This document shows positions 22,441 to 31,609 of a DNA stretch of 64,000 nucleotides, piece after piece. The stretch is from the IMG/VR virus record IMGVR_UViG_3300029267_005544, positions 1 to 64,000 of that record. The stretch is one strand, 5' to 3'. The stretch is from a virus. The position numbers and the translations under genes are program-made. The notes under the pieces were generated by a model that was not told where the DNA came from, ran no database searches, and was given only the letters and a program-made list of their open reading frames with translations. The stretch's first letter is position 1; the number at the start of each line of letters is the position of its first letter.

Positions 22441-23361
22441 TTGAGCGATAAAGACAATCAGGATTTGAATGCCGGAGAGCTTCACGTAGATGGTGAAGGT
22501 GAATATACTCCCCCAACCGGGGAAGGAATTAAACATATTCCTCCAATTGATGAAGGAGGGACGGAAGAATCACTCGAAGATATGGTTGATGGTAAAACCA
22601 AAATTCAGGGAGATGATTTTCAGGTTGGTGGAGATAATGATATTGATGAATCTGATATCGAATTGCCGCCATCAGAAGGTGTTGAGTATGGTGCGCCTCC
22701 GGAGCCTGATGAGGATACTGATGATACTGCTGTAAGTCTTGAAGAGGCTATTGCTGAGCCTGATAATAAAGACATACCGGTAAACGAAAATGGTGCTATA
22801 CAAGCTTCCACAGAAGGCCAGGTAATACAAGAACAGGCTCAAACATCAGATAATACCACAGCTCCCGTGGTCGGTCAAAATGTGGATGAAAAAACCGGTA
22901 TAAATCTCGACAATGTTATTGAGGAGCAAGAACTCACACAGTCTGATAAACCTGGATTTAATCCAGCGGATACACAGGATGCCAGGAGTGATCATGAGGT
23001 TGAGGGTGGTATAGCGCGCAACAGGACGACAGGCAATCAATTCCACAGCCGCGGAATGCCTGAAGGGCATCAGGTGAGACCAGACATATCAAAACCGAAA
23101 GATGTAAGTGAAATGTTCGAAATATCTGGGTTTACCGTCTCATTTGAGAAAAAACCCGGACAGGGTAATGTTAATGTCGAAATAACTGACCACTTTATCG
23201 ATCTCGAGACTGCGCAGGCAAGTATAAACGGAGAGAAATATTTGATGCCACTCCCGCAGACAGGATTTAAAATTGTTGATATTGTTTCCGGAGCCCCGAC
23301 AATCAGTCATCATGACAGGGTATTATATGAATATATTAACAATAAATGGAGGAGAAAATAA
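22441..23361 (+). CDS. acidic low-complexity protein with small C-terminal domain
   Basis: The 306-aa product starts at TTG 22441 with AAGGAG upstream. Residues 1-200 are disordered, Asp/Glu/Pro/Gly-rich with short degenerate repeats (GEGEYTPPTGEGIKHIPPI and similar). The last 90 residues (from about SEMFEISGFTVSF) form a compact beta domain. Such acidic proteins can be DNA mimics or virion/scaffold parts; nothing here decides that. Confidence 0.6.
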   Translation: MSDKDNQDLNAGELHVDGEGEYTPPTGEGIKHIPPIDEGGTEESLEDMVDGKTKIQGDDFQVGGDNDIDESDIELPPSEGVEYGAPPEPDEDTDDTAVSLEEAIAEPDNKDIPVNENGAIQASTEGQVIQEQAQTSDNTTAPVVGQNVDEKTGINLDNVIEEQELTQSDKPGFNPADTQDARSDHEVEGGIARNRTTGNQFHSRGMPEGHQVRPDISKPKDVSEMFEISGFTVSFEKKPGQGNVNVEITDHFIDLETAQASINGEKYLMPLPQTGFKIVDIVSGAPTISHHDRVLYEYINNKWRRK

Positions 23362-23362
23362 G

Positions 23363-23480
23363 GCAGGGGATGTCTCTTATAAAGGTGACGCAGGTTTATT
23401 CCTATATTCCACCCGGGGTATCATGGTGTGAATAAGTGGTAAAACCATTTCCGGAGAATAACCGGATAGGAATTCCTGCT
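23363..23480 (+). ncRNA. structured intergenic RNA
   Basis: A 140-bp gap before the Nudix gene is GC-rich relative to its flanks. It holds TTCCTAT (about 23419) complementary to ATAGGAA (about 23465), CCGG-AGAATAA-CCGG, and GCAGG/CCTGC pairs near its ends. No open frame. It may be a leader structure or a processed RNA. Confidence 0.4.
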
Positions 23481-23503
23481 ACGCCTGCTGAAATGGAAAT
23501 ATT

Positions 23504-23980
23504 ATGATTCGATATGTATGTGGTTTTATGTTCAATAATTTAAAATCATCTGTTGTTCTTATAAGAAAGAAAAGACCTGAATGGCAGAATGGTATGCTCA
23601 ATGGCGTCGGCGGAAAAGTAAATGATTATGATGATGACGATATTGGGGCAATGATTAGAGAATTTCGAGAAGAAACCGGTGTTCATTATGAAAATTGGAA
23701 ACATTTTGTTACAATTACAGACCGGAAAGAATTTGAAGTTGTATTCTTCGCTGCAGCAGACACTGAAGCATTTGACAAGGCCTACACAGCAACAGACGAA
23801 ATTATCGTAAAAAGTATTATTACAGGTCGTGGAGATATATCATTTGCAATTGATGCATCTTGCGTCTTTAACCTCAATTGGTTAATCCCACTTGCACTGG
23901 ATGAAAAAGTTATTAAACCAGTGACAATAATTTATACCGAAAATGGACTATCAATCGGTAATGGGCCATTTACTGCGTAA
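23504..23980 (+). CDS. Nudix hydrolase-like protein
   Basis: The 158-aa product has strand SSVVLIRKKRPEWQNGMLNGVGGKVN and the catalytic helix IREFREETGVHY (residues 51-62). This matches the Nudix signature GGK...REx2EExG. The Glu of the GX5E part appears as Asp in the DYDDDD stretch, which is unusual. Such enzymes hydrolyse nucleoside diphosphate derivatives, for nucleotide-pool cleaning or cap removal. ATG start with a weak ribosome binding site after the structured RNA. Confidence 0.8.
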   Translation: MIRYVCGFMFNNLKSSVVLIRKKRPEWQNGMLNGVGGKVNDYDDDDIGAMIREFREETGVHYENWKHFVTITDRKEFEVVFFAAADTEAFDKAYTATDEIIVKSIITGRGDISFAIDASCVFNLNWLIPLALDEKVIKPVTIIYTENGLSIGNGPFTA

Positions 23981-24113
23981 GAAATTGAAGAGCCGAAGCT
24001 CGAACCACAGTTTTATAAAGAATCCAAAAAAAACAAATTAGTGTACAATATATTAAGCACAAATTTTTTTTTATATCTAATATTTTTCGGAAAATGACAC
24101 TCAAAGGTATGTT

Positions 24114-25331
24114 ATGTCTGGTAATAATCAAGGAATAGAAGTTGTATATAATAATAGAAGATATAGAGCAATAGGTGAGGCTATGTGGGCTTGTTTTTTT
24201 GACATAATAGGAATAATTTTTGGTTATGAAGTAAAAAACATCAGCGGTTGGTTGGTTGATTTTTATTTTTCATATATACCAGGATTATGTATAGATGGCT
24301 TTATTGAAAAGAAAATAGCATGTGAAAGAAAGGCTGCTGAATATGATAATGATGCTCAGTTTACTCCATATCTTTCATATGTATACGAAAGAGGTGATCC
24401 AATTCTATTTATAGGGCATATACCTGGGTTTGCAAAGTATAAAATGTGTAAATATAATAAAATTCATTTTGCAACAGCTGTAAATCCAAGGACTGGTGAG
24501 CGAACTAAGTTGTACATTGGTTACAATCTTGACAAAGAAAATATATTTGGACTTTACAGTAATAATGATAAAGTTGTTAAATGCACTGGTGAATATAAGC
24601 CGATTGACAGATCTGATATATCAATTGGTTTAAAAATGCTTGTTGATGACGCAAAAATAATAATAGATAAATTTTGCAGAAAAGGTAAGACTGGCCAAAC
24701 AAGTAGGTACTTTGGAAAAATTAGATATTCATATAATGAAATAAAGAAACTGCTTCTTCTAAAAAGAAGTGGAAAAAAAATTCACATCAAGAATGTGTTT
24801 AGATATCCTGATCTTAATATAAAAACACTATTCGACGCAGAATATGAAGAATTAAAAGGAAAGCTTGTCGAATCCTGTATTGATGTATTTGATAATGAAT
24901 GTTATTGGAAAGACTGCTGCACACTATCATCTACAGAATGTGTATCAAGGATATGTTATGCAAAAAGAAACCAGCTAGGATCATTTGTTGCTCTTATGAA
25001 TCAATATAATAAAAAAATTGAAAAATGCGGGTTTATTCACGGTTGTTTTTATTGTAGATTTAAAGGTGGATATGCATGTAAAAATAAAATTGAAGATGCT
25101 GAAAAATATATTAGAATATCAAAAAAGACAAACCCTTGTATATATGTTTCAGTATGCAAAAAACTTTTGCAATGCGACCCTAATAAATGTGTTCAATATC
25201 ATAATAACTGTGATGATATTAAGCATGTAAAATCTTCACCATGCATCATGGGTAGTAATATGTTCGCATGTGATTTTTGTAGGATATATTCTAACTGTAA
25301 TTGTGATTTAAAAAGAGATATATTTGGTTAA
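24114..25331 (+). CDS. REase-fold N-terminus fused to Cys-rich region
   Basis: The 405-aa protein starts with RRYRAIGEAMWACFFDIIGIIFGYE, then DFYFSYIPGLCIDGFIEKK (residues about 49-67). This matches the restriction-endonuclease-like fold found in many phage proteins (R.EA.WA.FFD.LGI.YEYE, PDF..., E.K). The possible catalytic Asp/Glu/Lys are in DFYF and EKK. The C-terminal 130 residues contain more than 20 Cys in CxxC pairs, enough for several zinc knuckles or an iron-sulfur site. It lies 31 bp before an XPD-type helicase gene, suggesting a helicase-nuclease pair. Confidence 0.6.
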   Translation: MSGNNQGIEVVYNNRRYRAIGEAMWACFFDIIGIIFGYEVKNISGWLVDFYFSYIPGLCIDGFIEKKIACERKAAEYDNDAQFTPYLSYVYERGDPILFIGHIPGFAKYKMCKYNKIHFATAVNPRTGERTKLYIGYNLDKENIFGLYSNNDKVVKCTGEYKPIDRSDISIGLKMLVDDAKIIIDKFCRKGKTGQTSRYFGKIRYSYNEIKKLLLLKRSGKKIHIKNVFRYPDLNIKTLFDAEYEELKGKLVESCIDVFDNECYWKDCCTLSSTECVSRICYAKRNQLGSFVALMNQYNKKIEKCGFIHGCFYCRFKGGYACKNKIEDAEKYIRISKKTNPCIYVSVCKKLLQCDPNKCVQYHNNCDDIKHVKSSPCIMGSNMFACDFCRIYSNCNCDLKRDIFG

Positions 25332-25362
25332 ACTATTAATATTTTATAAGGAGTAAATAAAA

Positions 25363-27261
25363 ATGAATTTTAAATCAACAGATTTTGAAAAATCTGAATA
25401 CAATGAGATTTCTGATGAGAAATATAAGAAAACAATGGATTCATTTTTTAAAGAAGATGATAATATTTCTACTGGCTATTATGGGTTTAAGATGAATGAT
25501 CCATACAAACCGAAAATAACACTACCGAATGACGGAAATCCTCATAATAAAAAGTTGTCAATGTTTCCATTTCCGACATTTAGAAAGTTTCAAAAAAAAT
25601 TACTTCAGAGAATGTTTGAGGTAGATGAAAAGTTTATTCTATATCAAGGGCCTTGTGGAAGCGGTAAGTCTGCAACAGCTGTTACTTTTGCTATGAACCA
25701 GTCTAAAACATTTATACTTACTTCACAAAGAGTTCTTGAAGATCAGTATATAAACGACTTCGGGTGCGATGATTTCGCTGTATTGAAAGCGAAGAGGCAT
25801 TATCAATGTGAAGTGGATGATGCGTGTAATGCCGCAGAAGCAAGATGTTCACATGGTTTTAAGTGTGATGAGCTTTGTGATTACAGAATAGCAAGAGGAA
25901 AGGCTATGAATGCCAAGGTTGTTGTGATGAATTATACTTATTTTCTTTATGCCACATATTTTGGTGATTATTTACCAATGGCAGATCTTATAATATACGA
26001 TGAAGCTCATAATATTGAGAAGCAGCTTATGGCATTTATTAAAATAGATTTTAAAATTGGACATCTACTAGAATACGGTATTATAGAGATTCCAAGATAC
26101 AAAAATGCTAATAATTATATTCAATGGATTAATGAGGTAGTAGATCATTATAAAGCTGATGTTCTTGAATCTAATAATTTATTAAAAAATAAACAAAAGG
26201 AGTGTAGTGATATTGAAGACAGAAAACCACCAAGCAGGTTTATAGAAAAATTAGACAAATGGAAAATTGAACACGAGAAGATACTTGTTTCTATAAAGAA
26301 ACTTGAGAAAAAAATAGAAGTTTTACACAAAAGAGTAATTAAAGTGGGTGATTTTATTAATTCGTTCAAAAAATATAAATGGGTTTATAAATTCTCATAT
26401 GAAGGAGATACTCTAAAGGAAACAATAACATTCAAACCTGTATCAGTTTCACAGTATGCAAATGAGATGTTATTCAAACATGGTAAAAGGCACCTTATGA
26501 TGTCTGCAACAATACTCGACAGTGAAATGTTTTGTTATAATATTGGTATAGACCATACAAAAGTACATTACTTCGTAACACCATCTACATTCCCACCTGA
26601 AAACAGAAAAATATACTTTGTTAATGCTGGAAATATGTCTAATAAAAAAAGAGATAAAAATATAGATAGTGCAGCAGAGATTGTAACGAAGATAATGGAT
26701 ATGTACTCGAATCAAAAGGGGCTTATATATACTAAAAATAACAGTGTTAAAAATGAAATAAAGCGTGGACTTCCAGACAGGCACTTGGTAAGATTAAAAG
26801 ACCACGAGAGATATGCTGATAGAAATGAATGCCTTAATGAGTTTTTGACGAATAAAACTAATAAAGTGCTTATCTCCCCATCGTTCAGTGAGGGTATTGA
26901 CCTTAAGGATGATAGAGCAAGGTTTATAGTAATAGCCAAAGTTCCATGGCCAGATAAGGGAGACCCACAAGTTAAGACAAAAGACCAAATGGTGCCGGAT
27001 TGGTATAGATTTCAAACCGCTCTCGATTTCCATCAGGTTTTGGGAAGGGGTGTTCGCCATGAAAAAGATTGGTGTGATATATATATACTCGATTCTGCTT
27101 TTGAAGGGTTAGTTTACCCAACAACATTTACAGGTGAAAGGCTTAAAAACTTTTTCTCTCATGATGTTATTGATTGTCTTGAATTAGATGAAGCAGGGTT
27201 TCCAGTTACTACTAATATTGACGATATAACACCATCAACAGGACCATCTGTAGTAAAATGA
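25363..27261 (+). CDS. XPD/DinG-like superfamily 2 DNA helicase
   Basis: The 632-aa protein has Walker A GPCGSGKS (96-103), a four-Cys iron-sulfur-type cluster region (C149, C155, C162, C168, C172), and the DEAH box at 213-216 in LIIYDEAHNIEK. An SATILDS-type motif III follows near residue 385, and motif VI QVLGRGVR lies near 558-565. This is the XPD/DinG/FANCJ arrangement of 5'-3' helicases acting on bubbles, forks or R-loops. ATG with AAGGAG. It overlaps the next gene by 4 bp. Together with the REase-fold neighbour it may process replication or recombination intermediates, or defend against R-loop-forming systems. Confidence 0.85.
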   Translation: MNFKSTDFEKSEYNEISDEKYKKTMDSFFKEDDNISTGYYGFKMNDPYKPKITLPNDGNPHNKKLSMFPFPTFRKFQKKLLQRMFEVDEKFILYQGPCGSGKSATAVTFAMNQSKTFILTSQRVLEDQYINDFGCDDFAVLKAKRHYQCEVDDACNAAEARCSHGFKCDELCDYRIARGKAMNAKVVVMNYTYFLYATYFGDYLPMADLIIYDEAHNIEKQLMAFIKIDFKIGHLLEYGIIEIPRYKNANNYIQWINEVVDHYKADVLESNNLLKNKQKECSDIEDRKPPSRFIEKLDKWKIEHEKILVSIKKLEKKIEVLHKRVIKVGDFINSFKKYKWVYKFSYEGDTLKETITFKPVSVSQYANEMLFKHGKRHLMMSATILDSEMFCYNIGIDHTKVHYFVTPSTFPPENRKIYFVNAGNMSNKKRDKNIDSAAEIVTKIMDMYSNQKGLIYTKNNSVKNEIKRGLPDRHLVRLKDHERYADRNECLNEFLTNKTNKVLISPSFSEGIDLKDDRARFIVIAKVPWPDKGDPQVKTKDQMVPDWYRFQTALDFHQVLGRGVRHEKDWCDIYILDSAFEGLVYPTTFTGERLKNFFSHDVIDCLELDEAGFPVTTNIDDITPSTGPSVVK

Positions 27262-27509
27262 TAACAATGAACTGGGCTTTACCATTAGATCAGCATGAAA
27301 TTGAGGAATTAGGAGAATATAATATAGTACTGTCTGATGTTGGCATGATTAATAAAATGCTTCTAATTCCTACACATTTTTTGTTAGGAAAATATAATGT
27401 AAATAAATATAATTTTGATTCTGTAGGCTATGAGACACTTTTAAGAAGTATTAAAAACTCAGGATATGAATTTATTTCATTTGGGGTTAAGAATGGTACC
27501 AATTCTTAA
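27258..27509 (+). CDS. hypothetical protein
   Basis: An 83-aa protein whose ATG overlaps the helicase stop (ATGA). Short alpha/beta protein with no recognised motif. Its end overlaps the 173-aa gene. Confidence 0.5.
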   Translation: MITMNWALPLDQHEIEELGEYNIVLSDVGMINKMLLIPTHFLLGKYNVNKYNFDSVGYETLLRSIKNSGYEFISFGVKNGTNS

Positions 27510-28011
27510 TAACTGGGTTGAATGTCCTAATGGTTTCTGTCGTAAAGATGAAATACTAATTAATAGTGTATACGATAGTGAGAGGTTTAAACACTACAGA
27601 CAACAATACCCCCTCTACAATCACATCCTCCAACATCTCGGAGAATTTACTATACCTGAATATGAGCAAGGTTGGGCGCAACAAGAGGGAAGATTATTCC
27701 AGATGGTTGTTGATGAAATTGAGGATCTTGAGCAACCTCGTACACCTATTATTGATACACCTATGTTTCCAGGTCTCTATATACAAGAGAATGAGCCAAA
27801 CCGTAATAATCAATTATTTGTTGGAGGATGTGATTTTGGAAGGGATAATGACCAAGTAGGATTTTATATAAGTGGTAGTAGCTCTGGTAGCGGTATAAAT
27901 ATAAGCGCATCAAGTAGTGGCGCAGGTGTTGAACTTTCTACAGGAGGTACCAATAATGCATCTCATATCCACTTTTTTAATCCACCTTTATCCACTGGCG
28001 GAAGTGCATAA
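27493..28011 (+). CDS. hypothetical protein with Gly/Ser-rich fibre-like tail
   Basis: The 172-aa product is read from ATG 27493; an in-frame start at 27466 is less likely. N-terminus NNWVECPNGFCRKDE has a Cys pair. From about residue 130 it becomes Gly/Ser-rich (SSSGSGINISASSSGAGVEL), strongly resembling the rung sequence of the giant fibre at 58-64 kb. It may be a small fibre-like or virion protein. Confidence 0.5.
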   Translation: MVPILNNWVECPNGFCRKDEILINSVYDSERFKHYRQQYPLYNHILQHLGEFTIPEYEQGWAQQEGRLFQMVVDEIEDLEQPRTPIIDTPMFPGLYIQENEPNRNNQLFVGGCDFGRDNDQVGFYISGSSSGSGINISASSSGAGVELSTGGTNNASHIHFFNPPLSTGGSA

Positions 28012-28201
28012 GCGATACCGTATTTTTCCCAATACAAAACATGAATTTATTAAATGTCCATACTGCAATTCAATTTCAAAAGTATATTTTTTGGAGCTTC
28101 TTTTTATCGGTAAGTACTGCATAAATTGTGGAGCCAGACATATCGCCTGGAATGTAACACTTCCTCCATTTTATCGAAAAATAAAGAAACGATTGTTATA
28201 A
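27956..28201 (+). CDS. zinc-ribbon protein
   Basis: The 81-aa frame from ATG 27956 has AGGAGGT 7 nt upstream. Another possible start is GTG 28004. The core is CPYCNSISK ... KYCINCGARH, a four-Cys zinc ribbon, followed by a basic tail. Overlaps the upstream gene by 56 bp. Confidence 0.5.
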   Translation: MHLISTFLIHLYPLAEVHKRYRIFPNTKHEFIKCPYCNSISKVYFLELLFIGKYCINCGARHIAWNVTLPPFYRKIKKRLL

Positions 28202-28222
28202 CCAGCACAATTCTGGTATAAC
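28194..28222 (+). promoter_or_regulatory. promoter P5 (TGTTAT-17-TATAAC)
   Basis: TGTTAT 28194-28199 (overlapping the upstream stop region), 17 nt ending CTGG, TATAAC 28217-28222. It would drive the 669-aa gene and the gene after it. Confidence 0.7.
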
Positions 28223-28298
28223 CATTTTGTAAAATTTAATTAACATAAGGGCGTGCACACCCTTTTTTTTATTTAATATTAAAAACCGCGAGGTGGTG

Positions 28299-30305
28299 AT
28301 GAGTAAATTAATCTTTAAAGACTTTAAAGATGCTGTACAGAAACAGTTCGATACTATGAAGAATAGGCCACTCTTTGTAGTCGAAGTGGAAAAGAATTAT
28401 CTATGGAATATATATCTCAATAGCTTTCCCGAAGGTTACAATAAAATGTTTCGTGAAAGGCTGGAATATGATTGCCAGTCATGTAAAACATTCATAAGGG
28501 CATGTGGCCATATGGTTAAAATCGTCGATAATAAAATGGTTTCAATATGGGATATTGATATTGAAGGTCCGTATAAAATTGTCGCCGATGCATTATCAAA
28601 AGCTGTTAAGAAAAGGCCTATCAGGAATGTATTTCGATATTTTCAGCAGAATGCAGGAACAAATAGTAATATGCAAATGCTCGAAGATGGAAATACAATT
28701 AAATGGGAGCATTTTTTTGTTAAACTTCCTGCACAGTATGTACAAAGTGGTGATGATATTAATGTTACTTATTCGAACTGCAGAACACAGAAAGAATTAT
28801 TCTGCCGGGCAATGAATGAGATAACTCTTGAATCAGCAGAAACTGTTCGTGATCTTATTGAGCAGAATTCTCTTTACCGCGGTGAGGAGCATTTACCGAC
28901 AATTAAGCTCTTCATAGCAGAAAAGAGTAAATATGATGTCGTTCCAGAAGAGGGCCGTGATATATATGAGTGGACAACCTCTTTAAGACTTGGTGGTAAT
29001 TCAAGAATGAAAAATTCTGTTATCGGAACGCTCCTGGTAGATTTATCGAATGGAGAATCGCTTGATAGGGCCGTTAGCTCGTTTGAGTCTAAAGTTGCAC
29101 CCGCTAATTATAAACGACCTACTGCTCTTATTACAAAAGGTATGATAAAGCAGGCTGAGAAGAAGGTAGAAGAGCTCGGCATAGAAAACTCCCTTTATAG
29201 ACGGTTTGCTGTTACTGAAGATATAACAGTAAATAACGTTCTTTTTGCTGACAGAGAAGCAAAAAAGAAAATGGGAGCATTTGACACTCTTAAAAGCGAA
29301 GTTGCTGTTAATGAGAAAAAATACAGCAAGGTTGAAGAGGTTTCTGTTGATAAATTTATAAAAGACATTTTGCCAAATGTTGATTCTGTTGAAATGATAT
29401 TCGAAAACAGACATATCAATAATTTGATGAGCCTTATTGCCCCAATGCAGCCTGATACAAAAAATATATTCCAATGGCACAATAATTTCTCATGGGCGTA
29501 TAATGGTGATGTTACCGACTCAATTAAAGAACGTGTTAAGGCCGCCGGCGGGAGTGTTACCGGCGTTCTACGTTGTTCGCTCGGGTGGTTCAATTATGAT
29601 GATTTGGATATCCATGTAATCGAACCTTATGGCAATGAGATTTATTATGGAAATAAATCTTCTAGTACAGGTGGCTGTCTCGATGTTGATATGAATGCCG
29701 GTGGGTCACAATCTCGTAATGCTGTTGAAAATATTACGTGGCCAAGACTCTCTACAATGAAAGAGGGTAAGTATCAAGTATTTATCAACCAGTATAACAA
29801 GCGTGAAGATGATAACGTTGGATTTGATGCAGAAATTGAATATGGTGGTGAAATTCACCGGTTTCATTATCCGCGTCGTGTTTCAGGAAATGTTCATGTT
29901 GCCGAATTTACATTTTCTAAAAAAGGTGGTATAAAGTTTGGCAAATCAATGGAGTCAACTACAGCAAAAAAAACCGTATGGGGAATTTCTACCCAACAAT
30001 TTCACAAGGTGAAATTGATTATGAATTCTCCAAATCATTGGGATGGTCATAAAACCGGTAATCGTCATGTGTTTTTTATACTTGATGGATGTAAAAACGA
30101 CAAAGACGCAAGAGGATTTTTCAATGAATTCCTCAGTAATGAGTTGACTAAGCACAGAAAAGTGTTTGAAGTGCTTGGATCTAAACTCAAGGCCAAAGTT
30201 TCTGATGAACAATTAAGTGGTCTTGGTTTCTCAAGTACAAAGAGGAATTCTGTTGTTTGTAAGTTATCAGGGAATTTTTCCCGGACTATCAAAATAAACT
30301 TCTAA
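28299..30305 (+). CDS. large phage protein with DUF2135-like domain
   Basis: The 668-aa protein reads from ATG 28299 after GAGGTGGTG. Residues about 430-520 contain YDDLDIHVIEPYGNEIYYGN, TGGCLDVDMNAGG, NITWPR and GKYQVFINQY. This is the pattern of DUF2135-type beta domains (DLDxHVxEPxGxxIYYxxK...GGxLDVDxN...ENIxW...GxYxVxVN). The N-terminal half is helical and unclassified; the C-terminus is basic. Such proteins occur in large phages, next to a short partner like the gene at 30316. Function unknown; possible structural or nucleoid role. Confidence 0.65.
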   Translation: MSKLIFKDFKDAVQKQFDTMKNRPLFVVEVEKNYLWNIYLNSFPEGYNKMFRERLEYDCQSCKTFIRACGHMVKIVDNKMVSIWDIDIEGPYKIVADALSKAVKKRPIRNVFRYFQQNAGTNSNMQMLEDGNTIKWEHFFVKLPAQYVQSGDDINVTYSNCRTQKELFCRAMNEITLESAETVRDLIEQNSLYRGEEHLPTIKLFIAEKSKYDVVPEEGRDIYEWTTSLRLGGNSRMKNSVIGTLLVDLSNGESLDRAVSSFESKVAPANYKRPTALITKGMIKQAEKKVEELGIENSLYRRFAVTEDITVNNVLFADREAKKKMGAFDTLKSEVAVNEKKYSKVEEVSVDKFIKDILPNVDSVEMIFENRHINNLMSLIAPMQPDTKNIFQWHNNFSWAYNGDVTDSIKERVKAAGGSVTGVLRCSLGWFNYDDLDIHVIEPYGNEIYYGNKSSSTGGCLDVDMNAGGSQSRNAVENITWPRLSTMKEGKYQVFINQYNKREDDNVGFDAEIEYGGEIHRFHYPRRVSGNVHVAEFTFSKKGGIKFGKSMESTTAKKTVWGISTQQFHKVKLIMNSPNHWDGHKTGNRHVFFILDGCKNDKDARGFFNEFLSNELTKHRKVFEVLGSKLKAKVSDEQLSGLGFSSTKRNSVVCKLSGNFSRTIKINF

Positions 30306-30315
30306 GGAGTGTGTA

Positions 30316-30720
30316 ATGGATATTTTCGCTTACGCGACTCGTACAAAACTGAGGTTTGAAACGGACAGGGGTAACCTTACTGTAGAAGATCTCTGGGACC
30401 TTCCATTAACCGATGAAAATGGTGGGTTGTCGATCGATTCCATCGGTAGAATTATGACAAAAGCTGTGAGAGATAATGAAGGTAATGAAGCTTTTGTTTC
30501 TACAAAAGAAAAGGATGATGAAGGCCTACCGTTAAAAGTAAAGCTTCAAATCCTTGAACATATAAGGGATCACAAGGTTGAATATGCTGCCCGGGCTGAA
30601 AAAGCTGTATTGACCAAGGCACGGAAGCAGAAAATCCTTGAGATTATTGAACAGAAAAAGGTTGGCGCACTTGAGGAAAAGAGTGTGGAAGAGCTTCAAG
30701 AGCTGCTTGATTCAATGTAA
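30316..30720 (+). CDS. conserved phage hypothetical protein
   Basis: The 134-aa product (IFAYATRTKLRFETDRGNL, then VEDLWDLPLT, and a Lys-rich C-terminus KQKILEIIEQKKVGALEEKS) matches a small family I know from many tailed phages. ATG with AAGGAG. It is cotranscribed with the DUF2135-like gene, as often seen elsewhere. Confidence 0.7.
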   Translation: MDIFAYATRTKLRFETDRGNLTVEDLWDLPLTDENGGLSIDSIGRIMTKAVRDNEGNEAFVSTKEKDDEGLPLKVKLQILEHIRDHKVEYAARAEKAVLTKARKQKILEIIEQKKVGALEEKSVEELQELLDSM

Positions 30721-30747
30721 TAAAATGACGGGCTTGTTCAGCCTCTA

Positions 30748-30776
30748 CGTGATTATCGTATATTATCTGGTATAAT
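30748..30776 (+). promoter_or_regulatory. promoter P6 (CGTGAT-17-TATAAT)
   Basis: CGTGAT 30748-30753, 17 nt ending CTGG, perfect TATAAT 30771-30776. Drives the 42-aa membrane microprotein. Confidence 0.65.
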
Positions 30777-30828
30777 GATAATGTAAGATAAAAACAGCCC
30801 TCGTGCAACGAGGAGAAAGGGGTCTCAT

Positions 30829-30957
30829 ATGGTAAAAGAGATTCTTAAAATATCTGCTGCATTAGTAGTAGGTATAGTCGGGACAATTCTTACCCCAAAG
30901 GTTATCAGAAAGCGGGGTAAGAAAGCTGAGAAAGCTCCCGAAGAAAAAGGTGAATAA
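30829..30957 (+). CDS. 42-aa membrane microprotein
   Basis: ATG 30829 follows GAGGAGAAAGGGG. The product has one membrane helix (ILKISAALVVGIVGTILTP) and a basic/acidic C-terminal tail. It stands alone between promoter P6 and a terminator, so it is a real transcription unit. Function unknown. Confidence 0.65.
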   Translation: MVKEILKISAALVVGIVGTILTPKVIRKRGKKAEKAPEEKGE

Positions 30958-31021
30958 AACGAAATCTCAGCAGCTGAGGATAATAATAAAGTCGGGGTAA
31001 CTTTCTTGAAAACATCTTAAA

Positions 31022-31104
31022 ATCCTATTGACATTCCGACATCAATAGGTGTCCTCATTTTCGAATGAAGGCTAGGTTATAATTGTAACCTAGTCTTTTT
31101 TTTT
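31022..31104 (+). terminator. tandem hairpins with rho-independent terminator
   Basis: CCTATTGA/TCAATAGG (31024-31049) is followed by CTAGGTTA (31072-31079) / TAACCTAG (31086-31093) and then TCT8. The second hairpin is a clear terminator. Confidence 0.8.
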
Positions 31105-31145
31105 AATTATTAATAAGCAATTTATTTAAAATATTAGTAAAATAA

Positions 31146-31174
31146 TGTGATTCTTTTTATATTCATGGTATAAA
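31146..31174 (+). promoter_or_regulatory. promoter P7 (TGTGAT-17-TATAAA)
   Basis: TGTGAT 31146-31151, 17 nt ending ATGG, TATAAA 31169-31174, just after a terminator. Drives the 53-aa acidic gene. Confidence 0.65.
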
Positions 31175-31216
31175 TAATATAGTAAGTCATATATATTAAT
31201 TTCACAGGAGGATTAT

Positions 31217-31378
31217 ATGCCATTCTATGATGATTCTCTTGATGAAGAGATGTCATTTCCTGAAGTCAGAAGTGCAGAGGAATTAGACGAAGAGGCGTTT
31301 GGGGATGTAAGAGGTAATTTTTCACAGCGCCAAACCGTTGACGATGATAGTTATTACGGGCACTTATTGGACTCGTAG
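31217..31378 (+). CDS. 53-aa acidic protein
   Basis: ATG 31217 after CAGGAGG. Highly acidic (SLDEEMSFPEVRSAEELDEE) with TAG stop. It forms its own promoter-terminator unit. Small, strongly acidic phage proteins are sometimes inhibitors or DNA mimics; there is no direct evidence for that here. Confidence 0.6.
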   Translation: MPFYDDSLDEEMSFPEVRSAEELDEEAFGDVRGNFSQRQTVDDDSYYGHLLDS

Positions 31379-31383
31379 CTACG

Positions 31384-31462
31384 AGAAGGTGACTGGTAGA
31401 GAAGTTATTAATCACCATAATGTATTGTGATGTTAATAATGGATCCCGGTCGCCTTTTTTTT
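31384..31462 (+). terminator. rho-independent terminator
   Basis: AGGTGACTGG near 31386 pairs with CCGGTCGCCT near 31446-31455 (with wobble pairs), followed by T8. The long loop holds AT-rich sequence. Confidence 0.6.
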
Positions 31463-31494
31463 TAAAGGCATAATAGTGTCAGGGGGTTAAACCA

Positions 31495-31569
31495 ATGATA
31501 TGGAAAATATTATGGTGGACTGGGATTGTTCTGTCCCTGTTCATAATTAATTTACAGACTACTTTATAG
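31495..31569 (+). CDS. 24-aa membrane micropeptide
   Basis: ATG 31495 after AGGGGG. Nearly all residues are hydrophobic with three Trp (IWKILWWTGIVLSLFIINL), so it is a single membrane helix. TAG stop, and a terminator follows at once. Confidence 0.5.
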   Translation: MIWKILWWTGIVLSLFIINLQTTL

Positions 31570-31592
31570 GCGCTTTGCAGCGCCTTTTTTTT
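31569..31592 (+). terminator. rho-independent terminator
   Basis: GGCGCT-TTGC-AGCGCC followed by T8. Confidence 0.85.
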
Positions 31593-31609
31593 AAATCAGG
31601 AGGATAGCT

